From Kineosporia sp. NBRC 101731 (lineage in GTDB: Bacteria > Actinomycetota > Actinomycetes > Actinomycetales > Kineosporiaceae), in the NCBI RefSeq assembly GCF_030269305.1, contig NZ_BSTC01000004.1:1-64000 (forward strand): DNA of 64,000 nt, in the 5' to 3' direction. Under the pieces are notes generated by a model. It was given only the letters and a program-made list of their open reading frames with translations, searched no databases and had not been told where the DNA came from. The stretch's first letter is position 1. Each line of letters begins with the position of its first letter. Below are positions 32,543-41,572 of the stretch, one piece after another. Position numbers and translations under genes: made by a program.

Positions 32543-35080
32543 ATGGCTGGGAACCTGACCCGAGATGAGGCTGCCGAGCGTAGCCGTCTCCTCACCGTGC
32601 ACACATATGCCGTCGAACTCGACCTCACCACCGGCCCGGACACGTTCCGGTCGGCCACGGTCGTGCGCTTCGACGCCTCCCGGCCCGGCGCCTCCACGTT
32701 CGCCGAACTGTTCGGCGCGAACGTGCTGGAGGCCAGCCTGAACGGTGCGGCGCTGCCCGCCGGGCAGAACGGTCGCATCACGCTGCCGGACCTGGCCGCC
32801 GAGAACACGCTGCGGGTCGTCGCCGACGTCGACTACTCCCACACCGGGCAGGGCCTGCACCGCTTCACCGACCCGGTGGACGGGCGCGTGTACCTGCACA
32901 GCCAGTTCGCCACGGCCGACGCCCAGCGTATGTTCGCCTGCTTCGACCAGCCCGACCTGAAGGCGCGGTACGAGTTCACCGTCACCGCCCCGGCCGACTG
33001 GGAGGTCGTCTCCAACGCGGCGCACACCTCCGTCGAGGAGGTCGCGGCCGGTCGCCGCTGGAGGTTCGCGCCGACCGACGTGCTCTCCACCTACCTGGCC
33101 GTCATCGTCGCCGGGCCGTACCACGTGGCCACGGGCGAGTACCGCAATGACCCCCTGGGCACCGGGGAGATCGTCATCCCGCTGCGCGCCCTGTGCCGTC
33201 AGTCGCTGGCGCCGCACTTCGACGCCGACGAGATTCTCGACGTCACCCGCCGCGGCTTCGACTTCTACCAGGCCGCGTTCGGCATGACTTACCCGTTCGG
33301 CAAGTACGACCAGGCCTTCGTGCCCGAGTTCAACCTCGGCGCGATGGAGAACCCCGGCTGTGTGACCTTCACCGAGACCTACGTGTTCCGCTCGCGGGTG
33401 ACCGACGCCGAGCACGAACGGCGCGCCTCGACGATCCTGCACGAGATGGCGCACATGTGGTTCGGCGACCTGGTCACCATGCAGTGGTGGGACGACCTGT
33501 GGCTCAACGAGTCGTTCGCCACCTACGCCGCGGCCCTTTCGCAGACCGGCGCCACCCGCTGGACCGACGCCTGGGGCACGTTCGCCGACAGCGCCAAGGC
33601 CCGCGCCTACCGCCAGGACCAGCTCTCCACCACGCACCCCATCGCCGCGGACATCCCCGACATCCGCTCGATGGAGGTGAACTTCGACGCGATCACCTAC
33701 CAGAAGGGCGCGTCGGTCCTGAAGCAGCTCGTGGCGACCATCGGGCAGGAGACGTTCCTGGCCGCGCTGCGCCGTTATTTCGCCCGCCACGCCTGGGGCA
33801 CCGCCACGCTCGGCGACCTGCTGGCCGCCCTCACCGACGAGACCGGCCGCGACATGAGCGGCTGGTCGGCGCAGTGGCTGGAGACCACGGGCCCCAACAC
33901 CCTGCGGGCCGACTTCACCCTCGACGAGTCCGGCGCCTTCTCCAGTTTCGCGATCGTGCAGAGCGCCCCCGAGGGGCACCCGACGCTGCGCTCGCACCGG
34001 ATCGCGATCGGGCTGTACGACGACCAGGCCGGGGAGATCGTGCGCCGCCGGCGGGTGGAGCTCGACGTGCAGGGCCCGCGGACGCAGGTGCCGGCATTGC
34101 TGGGTCAGGCCCGCGGTGATCTGGTGCTGGTGAACGACGACGACCTGACCTACGCCAAGGTACGTCTCGACGAGACGTCACTGAACACCGTGCTCAGCTC
34201 GATCGGGCGCATCAGCGACCCGCTGGCGCAGGCCGTCAGCTGGACCGTCATCTGGGACCTGGTGCGCGACGCCGAGCTGTCGCCCGCCCGGTACGCCGAG
34301 GTGGTCATGGCCGGCGTGGGCTCGGTGAGTAACGCTTCGGTGCGGCGCACGCTGCTGGCCCAGGCGGTGTTCGCGGTGAAGGCCTACGTGCCCACCGCGC
34401 AGCGCCCGGCGGCGCTGACCGAGCTGGCCGACGGTCTGCTCGGACATGCCGTGGCGGCCGAGCCCGGTTCGCACGAGCAGCTGGCCCTGGTGCGGGCGTT
34501 CGTGGCGGCCGCGTCGTCGGGCGGGCAACTGTCGGTCCTGGAGGAACTGCTGTCGGACGAGGGGACGGGTCTGCTGGTCGGCGTGGTCGTGGACGCGGAC
34601 CTGCGCTGGAGCTTGCTGCTGCGCCTGGTCGCGACCGGGCGGGCGGGGCAGGAGCGCATCGATGCCGAGCTGGCGGCCGACCCGACGGACAAGGGCCGTC
34701 AGCAGGCCGCGGCGTGCTCGGCGGCCATTCCCTCCGTGGAGGCGAAAACCGCTGCCTGGCAGGAGTTCGTGGCCGGTGAGCAGCCGCTGAACACGCTCCG
34801 GTGGGCGCTGGACGGGTTCTTCACGGCTGAGCACACGGACCTGGTCGAGGGGTGGGCGCAGGCCTACTTCGACGTGCTCACGCAGGTGGCCGACGTCTGG
34901 CCCAGCGAGCGCGTGCAGACCTTCGCCCGGGGTGCGTATCCGCCCGCCCGCTCGCAGGCCGACCTGCCCGCGCTGACCGAGCAGTACCTGGCGCAGGCCC
35001 AGCCGCCGGCCTGGCTGCGCCGTCTGGTGCTGGAGGGGCGCGATGAGGTGGTGCGGGCGCGATTGATCCTGGCGGGATAG
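32543..35080 (+). CDS. pepN: aminopeptidase N (M1 family)
   Basis: An 845-aa cytoplasmic aminopeptidase of the actinobacterial PepN length. The exopeptidase motif GAMEN begins at residue 266. The zinc site HEMAHMWFGDLVTMQWW starts at residue 300, with the third ligand in WLNESFATY. It ends with the ERAP1-like C-terminal helical domain. It releases N-terminal amino acids from peptides in protein turnover. A TAGGCT hexamer 7 bp before ATG 32543 suggests a leaderless transcript. It overlaps the 5' end of the divergent methyltransferase if that gene uses its ATG. Confidence 0.96.
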   Translation: MAGNLTRDEAAERSRLLTVHTYAVELDLTTGPDTFRSATVVRFDASRPGASTFAELFGANVLEASLNGAALPAGQNGRITLPDLAAENTLRVVADVDYSHTGQGLHRFTDPVDGRVYLHSQFATADAQRMFACFDQPDLKARYEFTVTAPADWEVVSNAAHTSVEEVAAGRRWRFAPTDVLSTYLAVIVAGPYHVATGEYRNDPLGTGEIVIPLRALCRQSLAPHFDADEILDVTRRGFDFYQAAFGMTYPFGKYDQAFVPEFNLGAMENPGCVTFTETYVFRSRVTDAEHERRASTILHEMAHMWFGDLVTMQWWDDLWLNESFATYAAALSQTGATRWTDAWGTFADSAKARAYRQDQLSTTHPIAADIPDIRSMEVNFDAITYQKGASVLKQLVATIGQETFLAALRRYFARHAWGTATLGDLLAALTDETGRDMSGWSAQWLETTGPNTLRADFTLDESGAFSSFAIVQSAPEGHPTLRSHRIAIGLYDDQAGEIVRRRRVELDVQGPRTQVPALLGQARGDLVLVNDDDLTYAKVRLDETSLNTVLSSIGRISDPLAQAVSWTVIWDLVRDAELSPARYAEVVMAGVGSVSNASVRRTLLAQAVFAVKAYVPTAQRPAALTELADGLLGHAVAAEPGSHEQLALVRAFVAAASSGGQLSVLEELLSDEGTGLLVGVVVDADLRWSLLLRLVATGRAGQERIDAELAADPTDKGRQQAAACSAAIPSVEAKTAAWQEFVAGEQPLNTLRWALDGFFTAEHTDLVEGWAQAYFDVLTQVADVWPSERVQTFARGAYPPARSQADLPALTEQYLAQAQPPAWLRRLVLEGRDEVVRARLILAG

Positions 35081-35113
35081 GCGCTTCGGCCGACGGCGCT
35101 GGAGTCGCCCGTC

Positions 35114-35198
35114 GCTGCCTGTCGTGGGGCGCTGCCTGTCGTGGGGCGCTGCCTGTCGTGGGGCGCTGCCTGTCGTGGGGCGCTGCCTGTCGTGGGGC
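35114..35198 (+). repeat. 17-bp tandem repeat, five exact copies
   Basis: Unit GCTGCCTGTCGTGGGGC repeated head to tail at 35114, 35131, 35148, 35165 and 35182, with a partial sixth (GCTG). The copies are identical, so the array is recent or actively homogenised. It starts 33 bp after the pepN stop. Confidence 0.95.
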
Positions 35199-35301
35199 GC
35201 TGTGCGCCCGCGCATCGCCGCGTCTCGACGGTCACTGCGGGCCCACGGTGACGGGGATGTCCCCAGCTCGTTGTTGGTGTCAGGTGCGGACCCGGGTGCC
35301 G

Positions 35302-35357
35302 TGCGTTGTGTACACCTGGTACATCCGGTACCGGATGTACCAGGTGTACACAACGCA
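35302..35357. repeat. 56-bp perfect palindrome
   Basis: Bases 35302-35329 are the exact reverse complement of 35330-35357 with no central spacer (centre GGTACC). The outer part TGTACACAACGCA also occurs (as GTACACAACGCA) after the methyltransferase gene at about 27940. Function unknown; options include a strong cruciform, a dimer-protein operator or a terminator. Confidence 0.95.
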
Positions 35358-35484
35358 GCCGGTCCACTCCGGACCGTTGTCCACAGGGTCTGGGAGAGTC
35401 GGCGCCCATAGGTGGTGATAACAGGCTTTCGCTTTGGTGATCAGTGACCCGTAACCCGGCTTCGCGCCGTGGGTAGTCGGCAAC

Positions 35485-35508
35485 GGCCTGTCGGCCTGTC
35501 GGCCTGTC
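35485..35508 (+). repeat. 8-bp tandem repeat, three copies
   Basis: GGCCTGTC repeated three times, about 155 bp before the amylase start. It shares the CCTGTCG core with the 17-bp array upstream. Confidence 0.8.
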
Positions 35509-35664
35509 GGGCGAGACCGGTGTGGCTCCGGGCGAGACCGAGGTGACAACGGCGTCCTCAGTCAGGTGTGTTCGGGGCCTGGCCGGGACGGTGCGCACAC
35601 CGTTACCTTGGCGTCGCAACGTGTCATGCCGGTAGGTCACTGTCGACCGATGGGGGAAACCCGT

Positions 35665-37182
35665 ATGTCCGCACGCTCGTCGTCCCTGACCGCCATCGCC
35701 GTGTTCGCGGCGATCGGCCTGCCCCTGGGCGGGATCGCGGCCCTGCAGCATTCCGACACCACGCCCCCGCTGGCCGGTCCTGGCCGCACCGACGTGATGG
35801 CCAACCTCTTCGAGTGGAACTGGGCCTCGGTGGCCTCGGAGTGCACCGATGTTCTGGGCCCGGCCGGGTATGCCGGGGTGCAGGTGTCCCAGCCGGCCGA
35901 CTCACTCAGGCGCACCGAGCTGGGCAACGGCAGCGACACCGTGCTGCACCCGTGGTGGGAGATCTACCAGCCGGTCTCGTACGGGCTGACGAGCCGGATG
36001 GGTACCGAGGCGCAGTTCCGGGCGATGGTGAAGACCTGCCGCCAGGCCGGGGTGAAGGTCTACGTCGACGCCGTGGTCAATCACATGACCGGGCAGGGGT
36101 CGGTGTCTTACGGCGGCACGACATACAGCCACTTCGCCTACCCCGGACTGTACGACGCCTCGGACTTCCATCAGAAGGGCACCGACTGTCCCTCGTCCAC
36201 CGGGGGGATCGAGGACTTCAACCATCTCCAGCAGGTGCGCACGTGTGAGCTGGTGGGTCTGGCCGACCTGCGCACCGACAAGCCGAAGGTCCAGAACGAG
36301 CTCGCCGCCTATCTGAACCGGCTCATCGGCTACGGGGTCTCGGGATTTCGGGTGGATGCCGCCAAGCACGTCGGTCAGGACGACATGATCGCGTTGCAGA
36401 AGAAGCTGAACCGCACGCTGGACGGCGACAAGCCGTACGTGGCGCTGGAAGTCTTCGGCGGGGGACCGGGAACCCTGTCACCGGAGGCCTTCACCGGGGC
36501 CGGGGCGGTGCTCGGGCTGGATGCGGACATCCAGCTGAAGAACGCCTTCAAGAGCTACCCGGCCGACGCCACCGGCAGCCTGGCCACGCTGCGGGACTTC
36601 GGTGCGGGACTGCCCCCCTCGGGCAAGACCCTGAGCTTCGTGCAGAACCACGACACCGAGCGCAACGGTGACTCCCTGAACTACAAGGACGGCGCGACGA
36701 ACCTGCTGGCCCAGCAGTTCCTGCTCGCCTACGGCTACGGAACGCCGCAGGTCTACAGCAGTTTCGCCTGGTCGACCGCGGACGCCTCGCCGCCCTCGTC
36801 CGCGGACGGCCTCATCACCGACACCGACTGCACCTCGCAGGCGTGGGTCTGCGTGCACGCCGAGAAAGCCGTGACCGGGCTGGTCTCCTTCCACAACCAC
36901 GTCGGCCGGGCACCGGTGACCAACTGGTGGGACAACGGCGGCAACGTGATCGCCTTCAGCCGGGGCAAGGCCGGCTGGGTCGCCCTCAACAATGACAAGG
37001 CGCCCCACACCGAGACGTTCGGCACCGGCCTGGCGGCCGGCACCTACTGCGACGTCACCCGCGGATCGGTCACCAAGGGTCGCTGTTCGGGCCCGACGGT
37101 CACCGTGGACGCACGGGGCCAGGCACGGGTCACGGTCCCGGCGAAGGGGGCGGTCGCCTTCACGAAGGCAGATCGGGTGTAG
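35665..37182 (+). CDS. secreted alpha-amylase, GH13 (subfamily-32-like)
   Basis: A 505-aa protein. ATG 35665 is chosen because GGGGGAA lies 7 bp upstream; ATG 35650 is an alternative. The N-terminus MSARSSSLTAIAVFAAIGLP is a signal peptide or anchor. GH13 regions are intact: DAVVNH (region I), GFRVDAAKH (nucleophile Asp231), ALEVFGG (acid/base Glu262) and FVQNHDTER (Asp330). VMANLFEWNWASVASEC is typical of actinobacterial alpha-amylases. No starch-binding domain is present. It should hydrolyse alpha-1,4-glucans outside the cell. The end overlaps the convergent reductase gene by 23 bp. Confidence 0.93.
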   Translation: MSARSSSLTAIAVFAAIGLPLGGIAALQHSDTTPPLAGPGRTDVMANLFEWNWASVASECTDVLGPAGYAGVQVSQPADSLRRTELGNGSDTVLHPWWEIYQPVSYGLTSRMGTEAQFRAMVKTCRQAGVKVYVDAVVNHMTGQGSVSYGGTTYSHFAYPGLYDASDFHQKGTDCPSSTGGIEDFNHLQQVRTCELVGLADLRTDKPKVQNELAAYLNRLIGYGVSGFRVDAAKHVGQDDMIALQKKLNRTLDGDKPYVALEVFGGGPGTLSPEAFTGAGAVLGLDADIQLKNAFKSYPADATGSLATLRDFGAGLPPSGKTLSFVQNHDTERNGDSLNYKDGATNLLAQQFLLAYGYGTPQVYSSFAWSTADASPPSSADGLITDTDCTSQAWVCVHAEKAVTGLVSFHNHVGRAPVTNWWDNGGNVIAFSRGKAGWVALNNDKAPHTETFGTGLAAGTYCDVTRGSVTKGRCSGPTVTVDARGQARVTVPAKGAVAFTKADRV

Positions 37183-37795
37183 CCGCTGGCGGCACGTCGA
37201 GTGCCGCCAGTTGCCGGTCGAGGTGGGCTGCGTAGGCCTTGATGCCCACCTCGACGTCGGAAGGGCTGCGGAAGATGTCGTACAGCCCGTAGCTCTCGAG
37301 CACGGTGTAACCGACGAAGGCGTAGCTGGTGGTGACGCCGAGCAGCAGGTCGTCCACGCTCTTACCCCCGAGCAGCACACTGTCGGCGTTGCTGAACGTG
37401 GCCGCGGGAGCGTTCCAGGTGGAGGAGACGAAGAAGCCCCGGCCGTGCAGGTGGCCTCCCGTGCCGTACTGCCGGGTCGGGTCGGAGCGGGTGCGCCCGT
37501 CGGTCTCGAGGAACTTCTTGCTGTGGAGACCGGCGTTGAAGACCTCATCGACGTAGCGCTTGTAGATCCACGGGGCGCCGAACCAGTTGACGGGGGTCTG
37601 CAGGATCACCAGCTGGGCGTCCAGGTGCCGCTGCACCTCGATCTGGGGATCGTAGGAGTCCTCGATCCGGGTCTCGGTGACCTCGTGCCCGAGGTCGAGG
37701 AGGTGTGTTCTCGCGGCCTCGACCATGGTCCGGGTGAGGGCGCCCTCCGACCAGTTCGGGTAGGTCAGGTGGGCGTTGACGATGTGTACTCGCAC
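37160..37795 (-). CDS. NAD(P)H:quinone reductase, flavodoxin-fold (MdaB/NQO-like)
   Basis: A 211-aa protein with GTG start 37793-37795 after AGGAG. It begins MRVHIVNAHLTYPNWSEGALT, then HLDAQLVILQTPVNWFGAPWIYKRYVDEVF, the signature of MdaB/WrbA-type FAD or FMN quinone reductases (P-x-x-W-x-x-x-P-x-x-x-K). It reduces quinones by two electrons for oxidative-stress protection. It is divergent from an XRE-type regulator, the usual gene order for this pair in actinobacteria. Confidence 0.88.
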   Translation of the reverse strand: MRVHIVNAHLTYPNWSEGALTRTMVEAARTHLLDLGHEVTETRIEDSYDPQIEVQRHLDAQLVILQTPVNWFGAPWIYKRYVDEVFNAGLHSKKFLETDGRTRSDPTRQYGTGGHLHGRGFFVSSTWNAPAATFSNADSVLLGGKSVDDLLLGVTTSYAFVGYTVLESYGLYDIFRSPSDVEVGIKAYAAHLDRQLAALDVPPAATPDLPS

Positions 37796-37935
37796 GGTCT
37801 GGGTGCTCCTGGAGTTCTACGGAGAATGCTGTCGCCGTTCACTCTTCGCGATCACCGCTGACCGAGGCAGTCCCCGGCTACAGGGTTCATGCTGGTGACC
37901 CCCTCGATCGCCGGGGCGGCCGTAGATTGGCGGGT

Positions 37936-38811
37936 ATGGACGGTCCGAACGAGATCCGCGAGTTCCTGATCTCGCGCCGTAACCGGCTCACCCCGGCGCA
38001 GGCCGGGCTGCCGGACTTCGGTGGGCGCCGCCGCGTGGTCGGTCTGCGTCGTGAGGAGGTCGCGCTGCTGGCCGGGATGAGCGTGGAGTACTACGTGCGT
38101 CTGGAGCGGGGCAACGCGAGCGGGGTGTCCGAGTCGATCCTGGAGGGCATCAGCCGGGCACTGCAGCTCGACGACGCCGAGCGCGATCATCTCTACGACC
38201 TGGTCCGGTACGCGAACCGTGGCGCCCGTCCCCGGAACCGGCGCGATGCCGGTCGCCTCGAGCAGGTCCGGCCGGTGGTGCAGCAGATCCTCGACCAGAT
38301 GCGTGACGTGCCGGCGCTCGTGCAGAACGGCCGCCTCGACGTCCTGGCCGTCAACGACCTGGCGGCCGCCGTGTACGCACCCCTGTACGAGCAGCCGCAG
38401 CGCCCGGCGAACTTCGGCCGGTTCATCTTCCTCGACCCCCGGGCGCAGGAGTTCCACCGCAACTGGGACGAGGCAGCGGCCCAGACGGTCGCCCTGCTGC
38501 GTGCCGAGGCCGGGAGGGTCCCCCACGACCGGCGCCTCACCGCCCTCGTCGGGGAACTCTCCACCCGCAGCGATCACTTCCGGCACCTGTGGGCCGCGCA
38601 CGACGTGCGCGAGCACCGCGCCAGTGTGAACCGCTTTCACCACCCCGTCGTCGGCGATCTGGAACTCGTCTGCGAGGGAATGGAACTCACCAACAACCGC
38701 GGACTCATCCTGATCGCCTATGCGGCCCTCGACCAGCCCTCGCAGGACGCTCTGCGCCTGCTCGGGAGCTGGTCGGCCGTGACCTCGGGCGAAGCGGCCG
38801 ACCAGCTCTGA
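37936..38811 (+). CDS. XRE-family regulator with MmyB-like ligand-binding domain
   Basis: A 291-aa protein from ATG 37936. The HTH part reads REFLISRRNRLTPAQAGLPD, RRVVGLRREEVALLAGMSVEYYVRLERG, and the MmyB-like domain follows from about residue 105 (VLAVNDLAAAVYAPLY, FIFLDPRAQEFHRNWDEAAA, DHFRHLWAAHDVREH). Such regulators repress divergent oxidoreductase genes and respond to a small lipid-like ligand. The target is probably the quinone reductase at 37160. Confidence 0.92.
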   Translation: MDGPNEIREFLISRRNRLTPAQAGLPDFGGRRRVVGLRREEVALLAGMSVEYYVRLERGNASGVSESILEGISRALQLDDAERDHLYDLVRYANRGARPRNRRDAGRLEQVRPVVQQILDQMRDVPALVQNGRLDVLAVNDLAAAVYAPLYEQPQRPANFGRFIFLDPRAQEFHRNWDEAAAQTVALLRAEAGRVPHDRRLTALVGELSTRSDHFRHLWAAHDVREHRASVNRFHHPVVGDLELVCEGMELTNNRGLILIAYAALDQPSQDALRLLGSWSAVTSGEAADQL

Positions 38812-40251
38812 CTAACCGTTCGACCGGGTGCTGGAGCTCTGGTAGTCGGTGTAGGTGTAGGGGTTGTCGAGGATCTTCGTCTCCGGCACGTCCGGGTTCA
38901 TACCCTGCTGCCAGGCCTCCTCGCCGATGGAGGCGCGCAGGTGCTCCACGGTCTGCTCGACCGCGTGCCGGGCCGCGGTCAGGTCGATCCCGACCAGGCG
39001 GCCGTCGCGCTTCACGATCCGCCCGCCGACCAGCACGGTGTGCACGTCGCCGCGCCCGGCCTGGAAGGCGATGTGGCCGTGCGGGTTCAGCAGCGGGAAG
39101 GAGACCGGCGAGTGCTCGTTCTTGACCAGCACGAGGTCGGCCTTCTTCCCCACCTCGACGCTGCCCAGGTCGTCCTGGCCCAGGGCCGCCGCGCCGCCGC
39201 GGGTGGCCCATTCGACGACCTGGTCGGCCCGTAGCGCCGTGTGGGTGACGGTCTCGCCGAGGGCGTGCGCCTCGAGGTGGGCGCGGGAGCGGTCGGCCCC
39301 GAGCGTGGTGCGCATGGCGGAGAAGAGGTCGGCGCTCCACCAGACGCTGGTGTCCATCGACAGCGACACCGGGATGCCGTGGCGGCGCAGGGCCCAGGTG
39401 GAGGGGTAGCCCTGCCCGGCGCTCTGCTCGCTCTCGGTGGAGACCGAGACCGACCCGCCGGTGGCGGCGATGCGCTGGTACGAGTCGTGCGACAGGGAAG
39501 AGCCGTGCACGTAGACGGTCTCCGGGGTCATGAAGCCGTTCTCGTACATCAGGCGGATGCTGTCGTCGCCGGTGGCGCCCCAGACGCCGGCGTGCGTGGT
39601 GACCGGCACGCCCAGCTCGCGGGCCACCTCGAACGCGGCCCTCTCGGGGAAGGCCGGGTCGCCGGTCACGTCGAAGGCCAGCTGGAAGCCGAGCATCTCG
39701 TCACCGGTGATGCGGCGCTCGACGAAGTCGCGGAACTGGGGAGTGGCGGTCCAGATGTCGGGGGAGGCCTGGATGTTGCCGTAGGCCAGCACGAAGCGGC
39801 CGGGCACGGCCTGGAGGGCGTCGACCGCGGCATCGGCGTGCCCGGGGGTCTGCAGGCCGTGGGACCAGTCGACGGTGGTGGTCACGCCCGCGTCCAGCGC
39901 CTCGATCGCGCCGAGCAGGTTGCCCGCGTGGATGTCTTCGGGGCGGAACGTCTTCCCGTGCTCCAGGTAGTACCAGACGAAGTACTGGGTGAGGGTCCAG
40001 TCGGCGCCGTAGCCGCGCATCGCGGTCTGCCACAGGTGGCGGTGGGTGTCGATCATGCCGGGCATCACGATGCCGTCACTCGCATCGATCTCGATCGTGC
40101 CGTCGGGCAGGTCCCTCAGGTCCGGCCCGATCGCGGCGATCTTTCCGTCGACCACGAGCACGTCGTGCCCGGACAGCACCCGGCGGGTCGCGTCGACGGT
40201 GAGGACGGTGCCGCCGCGGAACAGGACGGGCCGGTCGGTGGGGTTCGTCAT
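38812..40251 (-). CDS. TRZ/ATZ-type amidohydrolase (deaminase/chlorohydrolase family)
   Basis: A 479-aa protein from ATG 40249-40251. The metal-dependent amidohydrolase site is complete: MIDTHRHLWQT (HxH), PVTTHAGVWG (third His), VHGSSLS (His) and SLSMDTSVWW (catalytic Asp), plus the C-terminal composite domain (KKADLVLVK, TVLVGGRIVKRDGRLVG). It would hydrolyse an amino, chloro or alkoxy group from an aromatic or N-heterocyclic ring. It is divergent from the CoA-transferase/LigAB operon and shares a matched operator with it, so it may act first in that pathway. Confidence 0.88.
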   Translation of the reverse strand: MTNPTDRPVLFRGGTVLTVDATRRVLSGHDVLVVDGKIAAIGPDLRDLPDGTIEIDASDGIVMPGMIDTHRHLWQTAMRGYGADWTLTQYFVWYYLEHGKTFRPEDIHAGNLLGAIEALDAGVTTTVDWSHGLQTPGHADAAVDALQAVPGRFVLAYGNIQASPDIWTATPQFRDFVERRITGDEMLGFQLAFDVTGDPAFPERAAFEVARELGVPVTTHAGVWGATGDDSIRLMYENGFMTPETVYVHGSSLSHDSYQRIAATGGSVSVSTESEQSAGQGYPSTWALRRHGIPVSLSMDTSVWWSADLFSAMRTTLGADRSRAHLEAHALGETVTHTALRADQVVEWATRGGAAALGQDDLGSVEVGKKADLVLVKNEHSPVSFPLLNPHGHIAFQAGRGDVHTVLVGGRIVKRDGRLVGIDLTAARHAVEQTVEHLRASIGEEAWQQGMNPDVPETKILDNPYTYTDYQSSSTRSNG

Positions 40252-40269
40252 GGAGGGGCTCCACACTCA

Positions 40270-40285
40270 CGGACGCATGTCCGCC
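40270..40285. promoter_or_regulatory. operator-like dyad upstream of the amidohydrolase
   Basis: CGGACGCATGTCCGCC: CGGAC and GTCCG arms around a 4-bp centre. It lies 19 bp from the amidohydrolase start and matches 40379-40394. The likely ligand is the IclR protein encoded at 43676. Confidence 0.55.
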
Positions 40286-40378
40286 ATCGCGCCATTGGGA
40301 TGAGCAGCACCTTCCGCCCGATGCCGATCCGTTGTCAAGGCTTGACCCGAGCGGCCCGACCTCGCAGAATCATTCAAC

Positions 40379-40394
40379 GGACGAGTGTCCGCTG
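40379..40394. promoter_or_regulatory. operator-like dyad upstream of the CoA-transferase operon
   Basis: CGGACGAGTGTCCGCT has the same arms and spacing as 40270-40285. A third CGGAC half-site follows at 40397. It lies 24 bp before ATG 40418. Confidence 0.55.
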
Positions 40395-40417
40395 TGCGGA
40401 CGTAAGGATTTCCTGAC

Positions 40418-41572
40418 ATGCCAAGCAGCTCTGACGGACCGCTCGCGGGGATCCTGGTCGCCGATTTCTCGCGGATCCTGGCCGGCCCCTACGCCACCAT
40501 GCTGCTCGCCGATCTGGGGGCCGACGTGGTCAAGGTCGAGGGGCCCCGGGGGGACGACACGCGCACCTGGATGCCGCCGGTCCGGGAGGAGGTGTCCACC
40601 TACTACCTCGGGGTCAACCGGGGTAAACGGTCGATCGCCCTGGACCTGCGCCAGGAGGCCGACGCCCGGGTCGCCCGCGAACTGGCTCGCCGGGCCGACG
40701 TCGTCATCGAGAACTTCAAACCCGGCGGGCTGGCCAAGTACGGTCTCGACTTCGACGCGGTGCGGGCGGGGAACCCCGGGGTCGTGTACTCGTCGATCAG
40801 CGGATTCGGTTCCGGGGCGGGCAAGGACGTGCCCGGTTACGACCTGATGGTGCAGGCCGTCTCCGGGCTGATGAGCCTGACCGGTGACCCCGACGGATCA
40901 CCGTTCCGGGCCGGTATCTCGGTGTTCGACGTGATGGCGGGCAACCACGCCACCATCGGCATCCTGGCGGCTCTGCGCCACCGTGACCGCACCGGCCAGG
41001 GGCAGCACGTCGAGGTCAACCTGCTCTCCTCGGCGCTGACCGGCCTGGTCAACCACAGCTCGGCCTGGGTCGCGGGCGGCGTGGTGCCCTACCGGATGGG
41101 TAACGCGCACCCGAGCCTGTTTCCCTACGAGCCACTCCCGACGGCCGACAACGACCTGATCGTGACGGCCGGCAACGACGGCCAGTTCCGCAAGCTCTGC
41201 CAGGTGCTCGGGGTGCCCGAACTGGCCGAGGACCCACGCTTCGCCGGGAACGCCGACCGCACCCGCAACCGGGAGGAACTGCGGCCGCTGCTGGTGGCCG
41301 AGCTGGCCCGTCACGGCGCCCTGGAATGGTTCGAGCTGCTCACCGCGGCCGGAGTGCCCAGCGGCCCGATCAACACCATCGACGGCGGGTTCGCGATGGC
41401 CGAGCGGTTCGGGCTGGACCCGATCGTCGAGGTCGGCGAAGGGGAGCGGGCCGTCCCGACCACCCGTCACCCGATCCGTTTCTCCGAGACCCCGGCCCAG
41501 TACCGGCTGCCGCCGCCGGGCCTCGACGAGCACGGTGACGAACTGCGCCAGTGGCTGGAGGCCCCCGCATGA
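40418..41572 (+). CDS. class III CoA-transferase (CaiB/BaiF family)
   Basis: A 384-aa protein. It shows LAGILVADFSRILAGPYATM, LADLGADVVKVEGP, YYLGVNRGKRSIALDL, VVIENFKPG, and the catalytic Asp142 in PGYDLMVQAVSG, followed by TGQGQHVEVNLL. Family III enzymes move CoA between carboxylic acids through an aspartyl-CoA intermediate. Here it is coupled (ATGA overlap) to a citrate-synthase-like gene and precedes LigB/LigA, suggesting that a ring-cleavage product or its derivative is converted to a CoA thioester. Confidence 0.93.
   Translation: MPSSSDGPLAGILVADFSRILAGPYATMLLADLGADVVKVEGPRGDDTRTWMPPVREEVSTYYLGVNRGKRSIALDLRQEADARVARELARRADVVIENFKPGGLAKYGLDFDAVRAGNPGVVYSSISGFGSGAGKDVPGYDLMVQAVSGLMSLTGDPDGSPFRAGISVFDVMAGNHATIGILAALRHRDRTGQGQHVEVNLLSSALTGLVNHSSAWVAGGVVPYRMGNAHPSLFPYEPLPTADNDLIVTAGNDGQFRKLCQVLGVPELAEDPRFAGNADRTRNREELRPLLVAELARHGALEWFELLTAAGVPSGPINTIDGGFAMAERFGLDPIVEVGEGERAVPTTRHPIRFSETPAQYRLPPPGLDEHGDELRQWLEAPA

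Larger units (their letters stand above)
35081..35664. other. 584-bp repeat-rich intergenic region
   Basis: No gene is seen between pepN and the alpha-amylase. The region contains a five-copy 17-bp tandem repeat, a 56-bp perfect palindrome, an 8-bp triplet repeat and a duplicated GGGCGAGACCG. Base composition falls below the local average near 35280-35450. Confidence 0.8.

Noticed and set aside
35114-35198. Possible CRISPR array
   Set aside because: Units are contiguous 17-mers with no spacers and no cas genes are nearby.
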